NCBI GenBank assembly: GCA_910586975.1
Contig: CAJUKX010000017.1
Location: 1-59,409 of the forward strand
Origin: an uncultured Muribaculaceae bacterium
Lineage (GTDB): Bacteria; Bacteroidota; Bacteroidia; Bacteroidales; Muribaculaceae
Length of the DNA: 59,409 nt
Reading direction: 5' to 3'
The translations under genes and the position numbers were made by a program. The notes under the pieces are model-generated. The model did no database searches and was not told the DNA's origin. It worked only from the letters and a program-made list of their open reading frames with translations. Below are positions 52,800-59,409 of the stretch, piece by piece (within the stretch, counting starts at the first letter, position 1; each line of letters starts with the position of its first letter).

Positions 52800-52844
52800 G
52801 CGAAATTTGTTACAAAGATAGCAAATTTCGCTGACATAGCCAAA
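52800..52844 (-). promoter_or_regulatory. gyrB promoter with flanking inverted repeat
   Basis: Minus-strand TTTG (52841-52844), 20-bp spacer, TATCTTTG (52813-52820). A perfect 10-bp inverted repeat GCGAAATTTG (52800-52809) and CAAATTTCGC (52822-52831) brackets the -7 box and the predicted start; its half-sites are 22 bp centre to centre. It looks like an operator or a start-site hairpin. Confidence 0.75.
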
Positions 52845-52909
52845 AATCCCTATATTATTAATGTGCAATTGTGCGATGTTAATTTTTTTTGATTTTTTTC
52901 GTCAAAATA

Positions 52910-52941
52910 TTTGGAGATATTAAAAAAAGTTCATAACTTTG
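52910..52941 (+). promoter_or_regulatory. Promoter of tRNA-Pro
   Basis: TTTG (52910-52913), 20-bp spacer, TAACTTTG (52934-52941), 21 bp before the mature tRNA. Confidence 0.78.
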
Positions 52942-52961
52942 CATCGCTTTTGAAAACAACG

Positions 52962-53035
52962 CGGGGTGTAGCTCAGTTGGTTAGAGTACGCGTCTGGGGG
53001 GCGTGAGGTCGCTAGTTCGAGTCTAGTCACCCCGA
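52962..53035 (+). tRNA. tRNA-Pro (anticodon GGG)
   Basis: A 74-nt cloverleaf: acceptor CGGGGTG/CACCCCG, D stem GCTC/GAGT, anticodon loop CTGGGGG giving GGG, T arm with TTCGAGT loop, discriminator A. Several stems use G-U pairs. CCA is not encoded. Confidence 0.92.
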
Positions 53036-53052
53036 CAATGAAATCAGAAGCA

Positions 53053-53081
53053 AGTGCAGTCCCACAAGGGCTGCACTTTTT
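53053..53081 (+). terminator. Terminator of tRNA-Pro
   Basis: AGTGCAG (53053-53059) pairs with CTGCACT (53071-53077), with an inner CCC-ACAA-GGG stem, followed by five Ts. Confidence 0.9.
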
Positions 53082-53118
53082 ATATACCCAACCGGCGTCT
53101 GCCCCACCCCGTGGCTCC

Positions 53119-53132
53119 CGGTAAAAAATTTT
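53119..53132 (+). repeat. Left copy of the 14-bp target duplication of the IS30-family element
   Basis: CGGTAAAAAATTTT, repeated exactly at 54321-54334 on the other side of the element. Confidence 0.75.
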
Positions 53133-53193
53133 CGTAGTTTCAGAAACGAAGTGCAAAACTTCCGACTGAATAGCCCACATATTTTTTGGCGTT

Positions 53194-53266
53194 CGACACT
53201 GAATGGCGGATTGGGGATGGGGCTTCATAAAGCCACAGCCCCTCCCCAATCCGATATTCAGTGTCG
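53194..53266 (+). promoter_or_regulatory. Large stem-loop in the IS leader
   Basis: A near-perfect inverted repeat with arms of about 30 bp (53194-53224 with 53237-53266, one bulge and two mismatches). It is GC-rich and lies between the left IS end and the transposase. It could block readthrough transcription or translation from outside. A frame open through it (from 53203) is only a by-product. Confidence 0.75.
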
Positions 53267-53284
53267 CAAAAGATAACTTTCAAC

Positions 53285-53343
53285 AAGCAATACAAAAAAA
53301 GGAGACCGAAGTCTCCCTGAGATTAACTAATTTTGTATTGCTT
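53285..53343 (+). promoter_or_regulatory. Second stem-loop adjoining the transposase start codon
   Basis: A perfect 13-bp inverted repeat (53285-53297 with 53331-53343), whose 3-prime arm ends at the base before the ATG at 53344. Inside it is a second perfect hairpin, GGAGAC-CGAA-GTCTCC (about 53301-53316). The fold could limit transposase translation. Confidence 0.65.
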
Positions 53344-54291
53344 ATGTACCATCAATTAACCTCGGAGCAAAGGTCGCAAATTTCCGCCTTACTTCAAAGC
53401 AAAACACCAAAAAAAGAGATTGCTAAAATCGTAGGGATCTCACAGTCAACGATCTCTCGCGAGCTTAAGCGCAACAGTTGTCGTAACGGACGGCATTACA
53501 GCTGGCAAAAAGCCCAGGAAATGGCAATGGAGCGGCGAGAACGCATATGTCTGAACCGTTTGATTCCACAATCGGTGATGAAGAAAGCCATTGACCTATT
53601 AACTGACCGGCAATGGTCGCCCGAACAGATTTCCGCACATCTAAAGGCCACAGGAGAGAATATTTCCCATGAGACAATCTATGCCTATATCCGGCGGCAT
53701 CCAGAACTGCATATCCATTGTAGGCATAAGATGAAATACCGCCATCACATCAAGCAGCCAAAGGCAACAAAGGCAACCAATATACCAAACCGTGTGTCCA
53801 TACATGAAAGACCTCCGGAGGCCAATGGCTGCCGTTTCGGAGACTGGGAACTTGATCTGATTGTCGGAGCCGGACAAAAGAGTTGTCTGGTGACACTGGT
53901 GGAGCGATCAAAGTCTTATGTGCTTATCAAAAGACTTGAAACAAAGCATCATTCCGCTGTCAAACAGGCTATAATACAGATGCTTTTCCCTTTCAGGAAA
54001 ACTCATGCGCTGAAAACAATTACGACCGATAACGGCACGGAATTCTATGACCATCAGGAATTTGCCAAAGCCTTATGCACAACTGTGTATTTTGCAGACT
54101 CTTATGCTTCATGGCAAAAAAGTGCTATCGAAAATGCCAATAAACTCATCAGGCAGTATTTTCCTAAAGGGACTGATTTCAGACTTGTATCTGACGATGA
54201 AGTCATGACCGTACAACGGAAACTGAATAAACGACCAAGAGAAAAAATCAATTTTTCCACGCCTCTTAAAGAGTTCTATGCGATGTTTTAG
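53344..54291 (+). CDS. IS30-family transposase
   Basis: A 315-residue protein from the ATG at 53344 (MYHQLTSEQRSQISALL). The N-terminal helix-turn-helix (KEIAKIVGISQSTISRELKRN, about 24-44) binds the IS ends. The DDE catalytic triad is Asp171 (GDWELDLI), Asp229 (TTDNGTEF) and Glu263 (SAIENANKLIRQYFPKGTDF), all with the family context. Length matches IS4351-type enzymes. The frame is intact, so the element is probably active. Confidence 0.95.
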   Translation: MYHQLTSEQRSQISALLQSKTPKKEIAKIVGISQSTISRELKRNSCRNGRHYSWQKAQEMAMERRERICLNRLIPQSVMKKAIDLLTDRQWSPEQISAHLKATGENISHETIYAYIRRHPELHIHCRHKMKYRHHIKQPKATKATNIPNRVSIHERPPEANGCRFGDWELDLIVGAGQKSCLVTLVERSKSYVLIKRLETKHHSAVKQAIIQMLFPFRKTHALKTITTDNGTEFYDHQEFAKALCTTVYFADSYASWQKSAIENANKLIRQYFPKGTDFRLVSDDEVMTVQRKLNKRPREKINFSTPLKEFYAMF

Positions 54292-54320
54292 TAATTTTGC
54301 ACTTGCTTGTTGAGAGTAGG

Positions 54321-54334
54321 CGGTAAAAAATTTT
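54321..54334 (+). repeat. Right copy of the 14-bp target duplication
   Basis: Exact copy of 53119-53132, directly after the right terminal repeat of the IS. Confidence 0.75.
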
Positions 54335-54385
54335 TCAAAATAAGAGTGTGTTTTGAAAAAAAGTATGTACCTTTGCCATGCAAAT

Positions 54386-54458
54386 GCGGCAGTAGCTCAG
54401 TTGGTAGAGCATCAGCTTCCCAAGCTGAGGGTCGCGGGTTCGAACCCCGTTTGCCGCT
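54386..54458 (+). tRNA. tRNA-Gly (anticodon CCC)
   Basis: A 73-nt cloverleaf: acceptor GCGGCAG/TTGCCGC, D stem GCTC/GAGC, anticodon stem TCAGC/GCTGA with loop TTCCCAA, T loop TTCGAAC, discriminator T. CCA is not encoded. A TACCTTTG (54368-54375) upstream matches the -7 box, without a clear -33. Confidence 0.95.
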
Positions 54459-54467
54459 CAAAAACAT

Positions 54468-54505
54468 AAAAAGAGATTGCGCCCAATTACGCAATCTCTT
54501 TTTTT
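54468..54505 (+). terminator. Terminator of tRNA-Gly
   Basis: Perfect arms AAAAAGAGATTGCG and CGCAATCTCTTTTT around an 8-nt loop, followed by Ts. Confidence 0.9.
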
Positions 54506-54525
54506 GTTTATGCGAGCCGCTAAAC

Positions 54526-54567
54526 AAAGAAATCCAATCCGCGCAACGGCAGATTGGATTTCTTTTT
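54526..54567 (-). terminator. Terminator of the PL11 lyase gene
   Basis: Perfect 14-bp arms (54526-54539 with 54552-54565, loop about 12 nt) with T/A-rich flanks, about 20 bp beyond the stop codon of the minus-strand gene. Confidence 0.8.
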
Positions 54568-54587
54568 CTGTTATAGAGGGCAGTCTA

Positions 54588-57500
54588 TCAGTCTACCACG
54601 ATTTTTTCAACCTGGCTTACACCGTCGGCCATCATGGCTACGATGTAGACACCGGGAGCGAGGTCGGCGCATGCAGCCTTGGCCTCAGATGCGGTGGCGG
54701 TGAATTCCTTAACTACCACACCGCTCAGATTAACCACGCGGCATACTACCACAGCGTCGGCTGCAATATCCTTGATACCGCTGAAGTTGTTGAGTCCGGG
54801 CTGGTCTGTCACCTTCACAAGGCCATTGGTATGGGTTGCTGCGGTGGTATCCCAGTAGAAGCCTGAGGGAAGCTCGGGAAGCTCTATCTGTTTGAAATCA
54901 AACGCATCGGCCTCGCCGGCTGTCCAAAATGTGAATTCATCACCCAATTTGGGCTTGTAGTTGGAGAGCTGCACATACATGCGCGAGCTGTTGAGGGCGA
55001 GCTGACCGTCGACAACCACCTTGCTGTACTTGTCGGTTGCAAGAACTTCGAGAAGGATGCAAGAACCGGGCTCCATGGTGAGCGAGTTGTTGAATGTGAT
55101 GGTGCGGTTCTTATCGCTCTTGGCAGTTGAGCTGGGATTGAGCACACCGCCCTCGCCGAATGTAGCCGAGCTGTTGCCGTATACGGCTGCACCTGCGAGC
55201 ACACCCTTCACTACCATAGCCTTCTGACCCAGAGCAGCCTGTGTGTTGCCGGTCTTGACGGTGAGGTTACCCGAGTTTACAGTAATGCTGCCCATATTGG
55301 GGTGAGACTTGCTGATGGTGAGTTTGGCCTCGCCGTTCTTCACCAGCGAAACGCCGTTGGCAATTGTACCGCTGAAGGTGCTGTTGACGTTCTTGCCGCC
55401 CACCTTGGTGGTACCGCTGCCGCCGAGCACACCTGTGCCTTCGAGGGCACCGAGTTCGAGGTTGCCGTTATTGAATGTACATCCCGATGCAATCTGCAGT
55501 GTGGCCTTGGGCAGACCCTTTGAGTTCTGATAGTCGTAGCTGGGATCATAATTTGAATCCTTGCGCTGCGAGGCCACGAGAGTGCCTTCAAACTCGCTCC
55601 AGTCGCCCTTGAGGTAGTTGCGTACCCAGCGCAGCACTACTTCGAGCTTACCCTTACCGGTGAGCTTACCTGTGTAGTCGCAACGTCCGGTGGCGAGGAA
55701 CTTACCGCTCTTGCCTTCGGGCACTTCAAAGTTCACGTTGTCAGTACGGCCGCCATAGATGCTCAGGTTGTGTTCGAGTTCTACGTTTGTACCGTTGAAG
55801 ATGATGGTCTTGCCGAGCTGATGCGAGTCGCCTTCGTCGTAAACCTTACCTTCGTCGATGCTCATGGTGTTGATGGTGTTGGCGTTGGTGAGGTTGAGCT
55901 GTCCGGCACCGGTCTTGTGGAATGTGCCGTTACCGAGAATCGAAGCGCCCACGAGGGTCACGGTACCCTTCATCACACAGATACCGCCGTCGCTTACGGT
56001 TACATTGTGGCTCATCTTGCCGGCTTCGCTCACTGCGAGCACACCGCCGCCGTTGATGGCTATGGGGTTGGCAAAATTACCCAGGGCACCGATGGCCGAG
56101 CCTTCGTTGGCACCGAGCTTGGCCACCTCTATTGTACCGCCGTTGATGGTGACAGTACCGGTGAAGTCGCTGGTGTTATTGAGTATCACGCGGCCGGCTC
56201 CGTTCTTCTCTATATCAAGATTGCCGAGGAATCCGGCGCCGCTGAATGTGTACTGCTTTTCGGTGTTGTTAAACACGATTTTTGCAGGATAGATGTCGGC
56301 GGGCAGGTTGATGTCGGTGCTGAGAGCAGAGTCGTCGAAGATAATGCAGTCGCCGCCAACAAATTCGGTAGCTTCGCCGCTCGAAGCGAGCTTGAAGTTG
56401 GCCGAGTTAAGGTCGAGGTCGGCGGTATTACCCACCCATATTACATCTGATGCGTCGCGCACGTCAGAAACTTCAAGTACGAGTTTGCCGTCATTCATGG
56501 CCAGGTTAGCCTTCTGACCGCCAAGGCCTTCTACAATCACGTCGCTGAGGTTGCCGTTGAGAGTGCCTATTGTACCGAGTTCGTATGTACCGGCGGGGAG
56601 CTTGGTCTCGCCCGATGCCAGGTGACGAGTGAATGAGATGACGGGGGCGTTGTACTGAGGGCAGATTTCCCAGTCTTTCTTTTCGAGAGTCAGGGTAGCG
56701 GCGTTCACCTTGTCAGCAGTGCCGTCGGCAAAGAGGTCAAGGCTGAGTTTCGAGCCGAAGCCCATGTTGAGGTCGGTGACAGTCACCACACCGGCCTTGC
56801 TGTCGGTACCGGGGCAGATTGCCGCACCGTAATACATTTCGATACCCTTGCTGAACTTACCGCCGTCCGAAACGAGCTTTGAGTGGCGGTTGAGCACAAG
56901 GCGGCTCTGCTGCAGCTCACCGTTGAAGTCGAGTGTGCCGAGCCATACTTCTGTGTCGCCGGTGTACTTCTGAGCCACAGCGGGCAGCTGCAGTGTACCT
57001 GCGCCGAGCTTCACCAGCTTCATGTCGCCGGCAAAAGCGCCACCGGTGAGGGTATGTGTGAAGTATTCATAGGTGATGTTGTCGTTGTCATCATTACCCT
57101 GCACCCACGAGGGAGCGTTGTCGATGAATACCGCGGGAGCGGCACCTTCGCTCACCGAAGCGGTGGCATTGCCGGTCTTGGCAAAGATAGCGGCCTTGCC
57201 GTTGAACGATGCGCTCACCGAGCCATCCACTTCCTCGCGGCCGTTCATTGTGGGAGCGGGGGGAGCCTGGGTTATGCCTTCGAGCTCGCCTAAGAAGAAA
57301 CTTGGATGCGGAGTCTGGTTATAACCGTTCATCTGCCATACCATGGCGTTGCGGTACTGCGGGTCGTCGAGCAGTGTGTAGATGCGGTATTCGGTGGGTA
57401 TGGTGGTGGTGTAGATGCGTATGGCTGTGTTGTCGGCCGAGCGCACTATGAGTTCTTCACGCCAGTCGCCCAAGATGTCGCCCTGGAAGCAGGGTGTACC

Positions 57501-59135
57501 CTTGGTATCGTTGTTGGTGGCGGCACCGTCGAATTTGCGGATAATGCCCTGGCCGTACTTCTGTATGCTGGGAGTACCGGTGCGGGTGGTGCCGTTGAAC
57601 GAGTCGTAGTTCATGGTTTCGTCGAGCAGGTCGCCGTCCCAGAAGATACGGAAGTTCTGAGCCACACCGTTAGAGCCGGTACCCTTTACGGGAGCATTGC
57701 TTACGGTTGAGATCAGGTTGGTGTAGTCGCGGGCACTGGTAAACTGTGCGCCGGGAATATTGTTGGTGAAGTTACCGGCTATGCAACGGCCGTCATCATC
57801 ACTGCCTGTTGTGCGGTAATAAATCTTGGAGGTAGTGGCGTCGCGGTAGTTGTTGTTGGGCGAGTCTTCGTTACAAGCCACAATTTCCTGACCGAAAATA
57901 TAGGGGTTGAAGTCGCCGCAATGCTGACTGTCGCCGTGGCCCAGGCCGGTGGTCGACAGGCCGCGTCCGTTATCGTCGATTACCATAGAGCCGAACACGA
58001 TTTCGTCGCGTCCGTCCCAGTCAACGTCGGCCACACAGTAGTTGTGATAACCCTGGCCGTACCAAGGCGAACCACTCTTGGTCATGTTCCAGCGCCAGCG
58101 TTCCACGAGCTGATGGGTAGCGGGGTCTACATCAAAGGCCACCATCTTGTGGCGGGTGTAGATACCGCGGGCCATGAAGATGCTGGGCTTGCGTCCGTCG
58201 AGGTAAGGAGCGCCATAGAAGTGTTTGGAGCTGCGGTGTCCGTAGCCGTCGCCCCATGCTATGCTGAGGTCGGTTTCGCCGGCTTCGAGTCGCTTCAGGG
58301 GATATTCGCCCACGTAGTAGGGTTTACCGGTCTCACCGTTGAGGTAGAGCAGGTATTCGGCGCCGGATGTGGTGAAGTAGCCACCGCCGCCGTAGCCTAG
58401 ACGGTTGCGTTCATTCTTAGTGGGGTCGCCTATCACCTGTGTTGTACCGTCGGCCATGTGGATCACGGTACCGTCGGCAGCGCGAAGCACGCACTCGGCT
58501 TTACCGTCGAGGTCCCAGTCGTAGGCGGCTATGTTGATTTCGTTGCTCTGGAAGTCGAGCATATTGGGGCCCATGTCTATCCACCACAGCAGTGTGCCGT
58601 CGAGCTTGTACACCTGTATGATGTCGAAGTCTTTGCTCTTGGTCTTGTCTGAGGCTGCGTGGTCTTTGTTGTTGCGGAGCTTCATCAGGATTTCGAGCTG
58701 ACCGTCGCCGTCGAGGTCGGCCACGGTAGCATCGTTGGGCTCATAGTCGGCCTTGATGTCGCTGCCGTCGATATTAGAGGGGATCGGGGCAATCTTGATT
58801 TCGAGATAGTCTGTTGCAGAGTTAAGCGAAGCTGCCGAGCTTTCCTTCTCAACACCGTTTACCACGGTCTTCACGGTGTACTTCGACGAAGGCGAACCTG
58901 CAGCGTCGGTAAAGTTAGAAACCGACAGCGGCTGTGAGTTTACGAGCGAGCCATCACGATAGAGGTTGAACTTCACATTGTCGGCATCCTCGCCGAAAAC
59001 GCGCCAGCTCACAAACATACCGCTATTGGCTGATACAGCCACCAGCCCGCGGTCGAGTTTGTCCATCACACGCTGTGCGCTGGCCGTACCCGTCAGCATG
59101 GCAGCTGCGGCTGCTAAAAGAATTACTTTTTTCAT
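54588..59135 (-). CDS. Secreted PL11 rhamnogalacturonan lyase fused to beta-strand repeats and a sorting-like tail
   Basis: A 1515-residue protein. The signal peptide covers about residues 1-20. A PL11-type catalytic region (about 22-640) begins QRVMDKLDRGLVAV and has the eight-bladed propeller calcium motifs (DLDGDGQLEI, DWDLDGKAECV, DVDWDGRDEIVFGS). A long stretch of about 800 residues carries autotransporter-associated beta-helix repeats (patterns such as KNGAGRVILNNTSDFTGTVTINGG and LVKNGEAKLTISKS). The C-terminal 70 residues resemble a type IX secretion sorting domain (VNLSGVVVKEF, LAPGVYIVAMM, KIVVD). It would cleave the rhamnogalacturonan I backbone of pectin at the cell surface. Usual PL11 enzymes are about 600 residues, so the fusion is notable. 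No SusC/SusD partner lies in the window. Confidence 0.85.
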   Translation of the reverse strand: MKKVILLAAAAAMLTGTASAQRVMDKLDRGLVAVSANSGMFVSWRVFGEDADNVKFNLYRDGSLVNSQPLSVSNFTDAAGSPSSKYTVKTVVNGVEKESSAASLNSATDYLEIKIAPIPSNIDGSDIKADYEPNDATVADLDGDGQLEILMKLRNNKDHAASDKTKSKDFDIIQVYKLDGTLLWWIDMGPNMLDFQSNEINIAAYDWDLDGKAECVLRAADGTVIHMADGTTQVIGDPTKNERNRLGYGGGGYFTTSGAEYLLYLNGETGKPYYVGEYPLKRLEAGETDLSIAWGDGYGHRSSKHFYGAPYLDGRKPSIFMARGIYTRHKMVAFDVDPATHQLVERWRWNMTKSGSPWYGQGYHNYCVADVDWDGRDEIVFGSMVIDDNGRGLSTTGLGHGDSQHCGDFNPYIFGQEIVACNEDSPNNNYRDATTSKIYYRTTGSDDDGRCIAGNFTNNIPGAQFTSARDYTNLISTVSNAPVKGTGSNGVAQNFRIFWDGDLLDETMNYDSFNGTTRTGTPSIQKYGQGIIRKFDGAATNNDTKGTPCFQGDILGDWREELIVRSADNTAIRIYTTTIPTEYRIYTLLDDPQYRNAMVWQMNGYNQTPHPSFFLGELEGITQAPPAPTMNGREEVDGSVSASFNGKAAIFAKTGNATASVSEGAAPAVFIDNAPSWVQGNDDNDNITYEYFTHTLTGGAFAGDMKLVKLGAGTLQLPAVAQKYTGDTEVWLGTLDFNGELQQSRLVLNRHSKLVSDGGKFSKGIEMYYGAAICPGTDSKAGVVTVTDLNMGFGSKLSLDLFADGTADKVNAATLTLEKKDWEICPQYNAPVISFTRHLASGETKLPAGTYELGTIGTLNGNLSDVIVEGLGGQKANLAMNDGKLVLEVSDVRDASDVIWVGNTADLDLNSANFKLASSGEATEFVGGDCIIFDDSALSTDINLPADIYPAKIVFNNTEKQYTFSGAGFLGNLDIEKNGAGRVILNNTSDFTGTVTINGGTIEVAKLGANEGSAIGALGNFANPIAINGGGVLAVSEAGKMSHNVTVSDGGICVMKGTVTLVGASILGNGTFHKTGAGQLNLTNANTINTMSIDEGKVYDEGDSHQLGKTIIFNGTNVELEHNLSIYGGRTDNVNFEVPEGKSGKFLATGRCDYTGKLTGKGKLEVVLRWVRNYLKGDWSEFEGTLVASQRKDSNYDPSYDYQNSKGLPKATLQIASGCTFNNGNLELGALEGTGVLGGSGTTKVGGKNVNSTFSGTIANGVSLVKNGEAKLTISKSHPNMGSITVNSGNLTVKTGNTQAALGQKAMVVKGVLAGAAVYGNSSATFGEGGVLNPSSTAKSDKNRTITFNNSLTMEPGSCILLEVLATDKYSKVVVDGQLALNSSRMYVQLSNYKPKLGDEFTFWTAGEADAFDFKQIELPELPSGFYWDTTAATHTNGLVKVTDQPGLNNFSGIKDIAADAVVVCRVVNLSGVVVKEFTATASEAKAACADLAPGVYIVAMMADGVSQVEKIVVD

Positions 59136-59264
59136 CAGTTATATTGAATGATTGGTATTAGGATTCGAATGATAATACTTCAGGATTACTTATATGCAAA
59201 TTTACAAATATTTAGCATATAGTGAGCATTTTACATACGTTAAATAGTCGGCTATTAACATAAA

Positions 59265-59405
59265 TTAATACACCTTGGGAGGGTTTGTAATCCGTAATAT
59301 GATATCCATCATGCCCGACATCAAAGGAATCGGGAATATGGCATCCGCCAGGAGGCCTGTAAGCTCGTAGCTTTTACCTTTGCAGACGAGATTCAGAGTT
59401 AACAT
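59265..59405 (-). CDS. Small hypothetical ORF at the window edge
   Basis: A 46-codon frame (ATG 59403-59405, preceded by an in-frame TAA; stop 59265-59267) reading MLTLNLVCKGKSYELTGLLA and then a hydrophobic stretch with two Met-Met or Met-Ser-Gly motifs. No family is recognised. It lies upstream of the PL11 gene on the same strand, with about 130 bp of AT-rich sequence between, including a minus-strand TAAATTTG at 59197-59204 that may be the -7 box of the PL11 gene. It could be chance. Confidence 0.3.
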   Translation of the reverse strand: MLTLNLVCKGKSYELTGLLADAIFPIPLMSGMMDIILRITNPPKVY

Positions 59406-59409
59406 TTAC

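Larger units (their letters stand above)
53133..54320 (+). mobile_element. Complete IS30-family insertion sequence, 1188 bp
   Basis: Terminal inverted repeats of 26 bp: 53133-53158 and 54295-54320, matching at 19 of 26 positions, with a perfect inner block AAGTGCAAAA. One intact transposase lies between them, ending 3 bp before the right repeat. Flanking 14-bp direct repeats (53119-53132, 54321-54334) mark the target duplication. The 5-prime region before the transposase holds two stem-loops. Inserted between tRNA-Pro and tRNA-Gly. It resembles the IS4351 group of Bacteroidetes. Confidence 0.85.

Noticed and set aside
52920..53249. A 109-codon minus-strand frame crossing tRNA-Pro and the IS left end
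   Set aside because: It reads through a tRNA, its terminator and the IS border, and its sequence is the well-known spurious translation of tRNA antisense.
1..59409. CRISPR array
   Set aside because: No run of regularly spaced 24-40-nt repeats with unique spacers was seen; the DnaA-box-like array has 21-bp phasing of 9-mers only.
1..59409. Prophage or restriction-modification/defence island
   Set aside because: Apart from the toxin-antitoxin pair, the Fic gene and the RhuM remnant, there are no phage structural, integrase, methyltransferase-endonuclease or CBASS-type genes.

Overview
The window looks like a chromosome segment of a gut Bacteroidales bacterium, most likely of the Muribaculaceae/Bacteroidaceae kind. 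This rests on recurrent Bacteroidetes-type promoters (a TTTG or TTG element, about 20 bp, then TAnnTTTG), few Shine-Dalgarno sequences, a SusC-like/OMP_b-brl outer membrane protein, a BspA-type leucine-rich repeat protein, a PL11 pectin lyase with a type IX-like sorting tail, a DUF3822-rsmD pair, and a Bacteroidetes IS30-type element. The species is inferred only from these traits.

Layout. 1-9.8 kb: LRR surface protein, HU, rubrerythrin, Ca2+/Na+ exchanger, large outer membrane beta-barrel protein, an 855-bp gene-poor gap (RhuM-family remnant and a candidate small RNA), secreted GH13 amylase, NlpC/P60 lipoprotein. 9.9-27.6 kb: one long co-directional array that reads as a cell-wall (peptidoglycan) salvage operon: amidase-like secreted protein, GT2 glycosyltransferase, DUF4922 HIT/GalT-like protein, SpoIID/LytB-type glycan lyase, AmpG-type permease with a large insert, DUF1343/NamZ exo-muramidase, D-lactate dehydrogenase-like FAD/Fe-S fusion, DUF5009 (MurT-like) membrane protein, BadF-type amino-sugar kinase (MurK-like), MurQ etherase, SGNH hydrolase and, last, RibD. 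27.6-36.2 kb is mostly minus strand: CPA2 antiporter, Asd, a Fic protein with a symmetric operator array, a small His-rich lipoprotein (+), sugar nucleotidyltransferase, SGNH hydrolase, RsmD, DUF3822, GalM. 36.5-52.7 kb: acyl-CoA ligase, a Rossmann-like protein, RecQ, DEAD-box helicase, a phased DnaA-box-like array, Dus, a second rubrerythrin, an IMPase, an acyltransferase, prfB with its programmed +1 frameshift, a YoeB-type toxin-antitoxin pair, FolB, RNase R, GyrB. 52.9-59.4 kb: tRNA-Pro(GGG), a complete IS30-family element with 26-bp ends and a 14-bp target duplication, tRNA-Gly(CCC), and a 1515-residue PL11 lyase fused to beta-strand repeats.

How the genes work together. The best system-level reading is the salvage operon. 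Secreted enzymes (amidase-like, SpoIID-like, NamZ) would break glycan and peptide bonds, AmpG and the MurT-like protein would import muropeptides and MurNAc, the kinase would phosphorylate MurNAc, and MurQ would split MurNAc-6-phosphate into GlcNAc-6-phosphate and D-lactate. The FAD/Fe-S fusion encoded in the same array is well placed to oxidise that D-lactate. The roles of the embedded GT2 and DUF4922 genes are not explained by known recycling pathways. The first gene has a candidate attenuator leader, and three genes of the array share a motif directly before the start codon.

All calls come from reading the sequence and from family knowledge. No database search or folding calculation was run.
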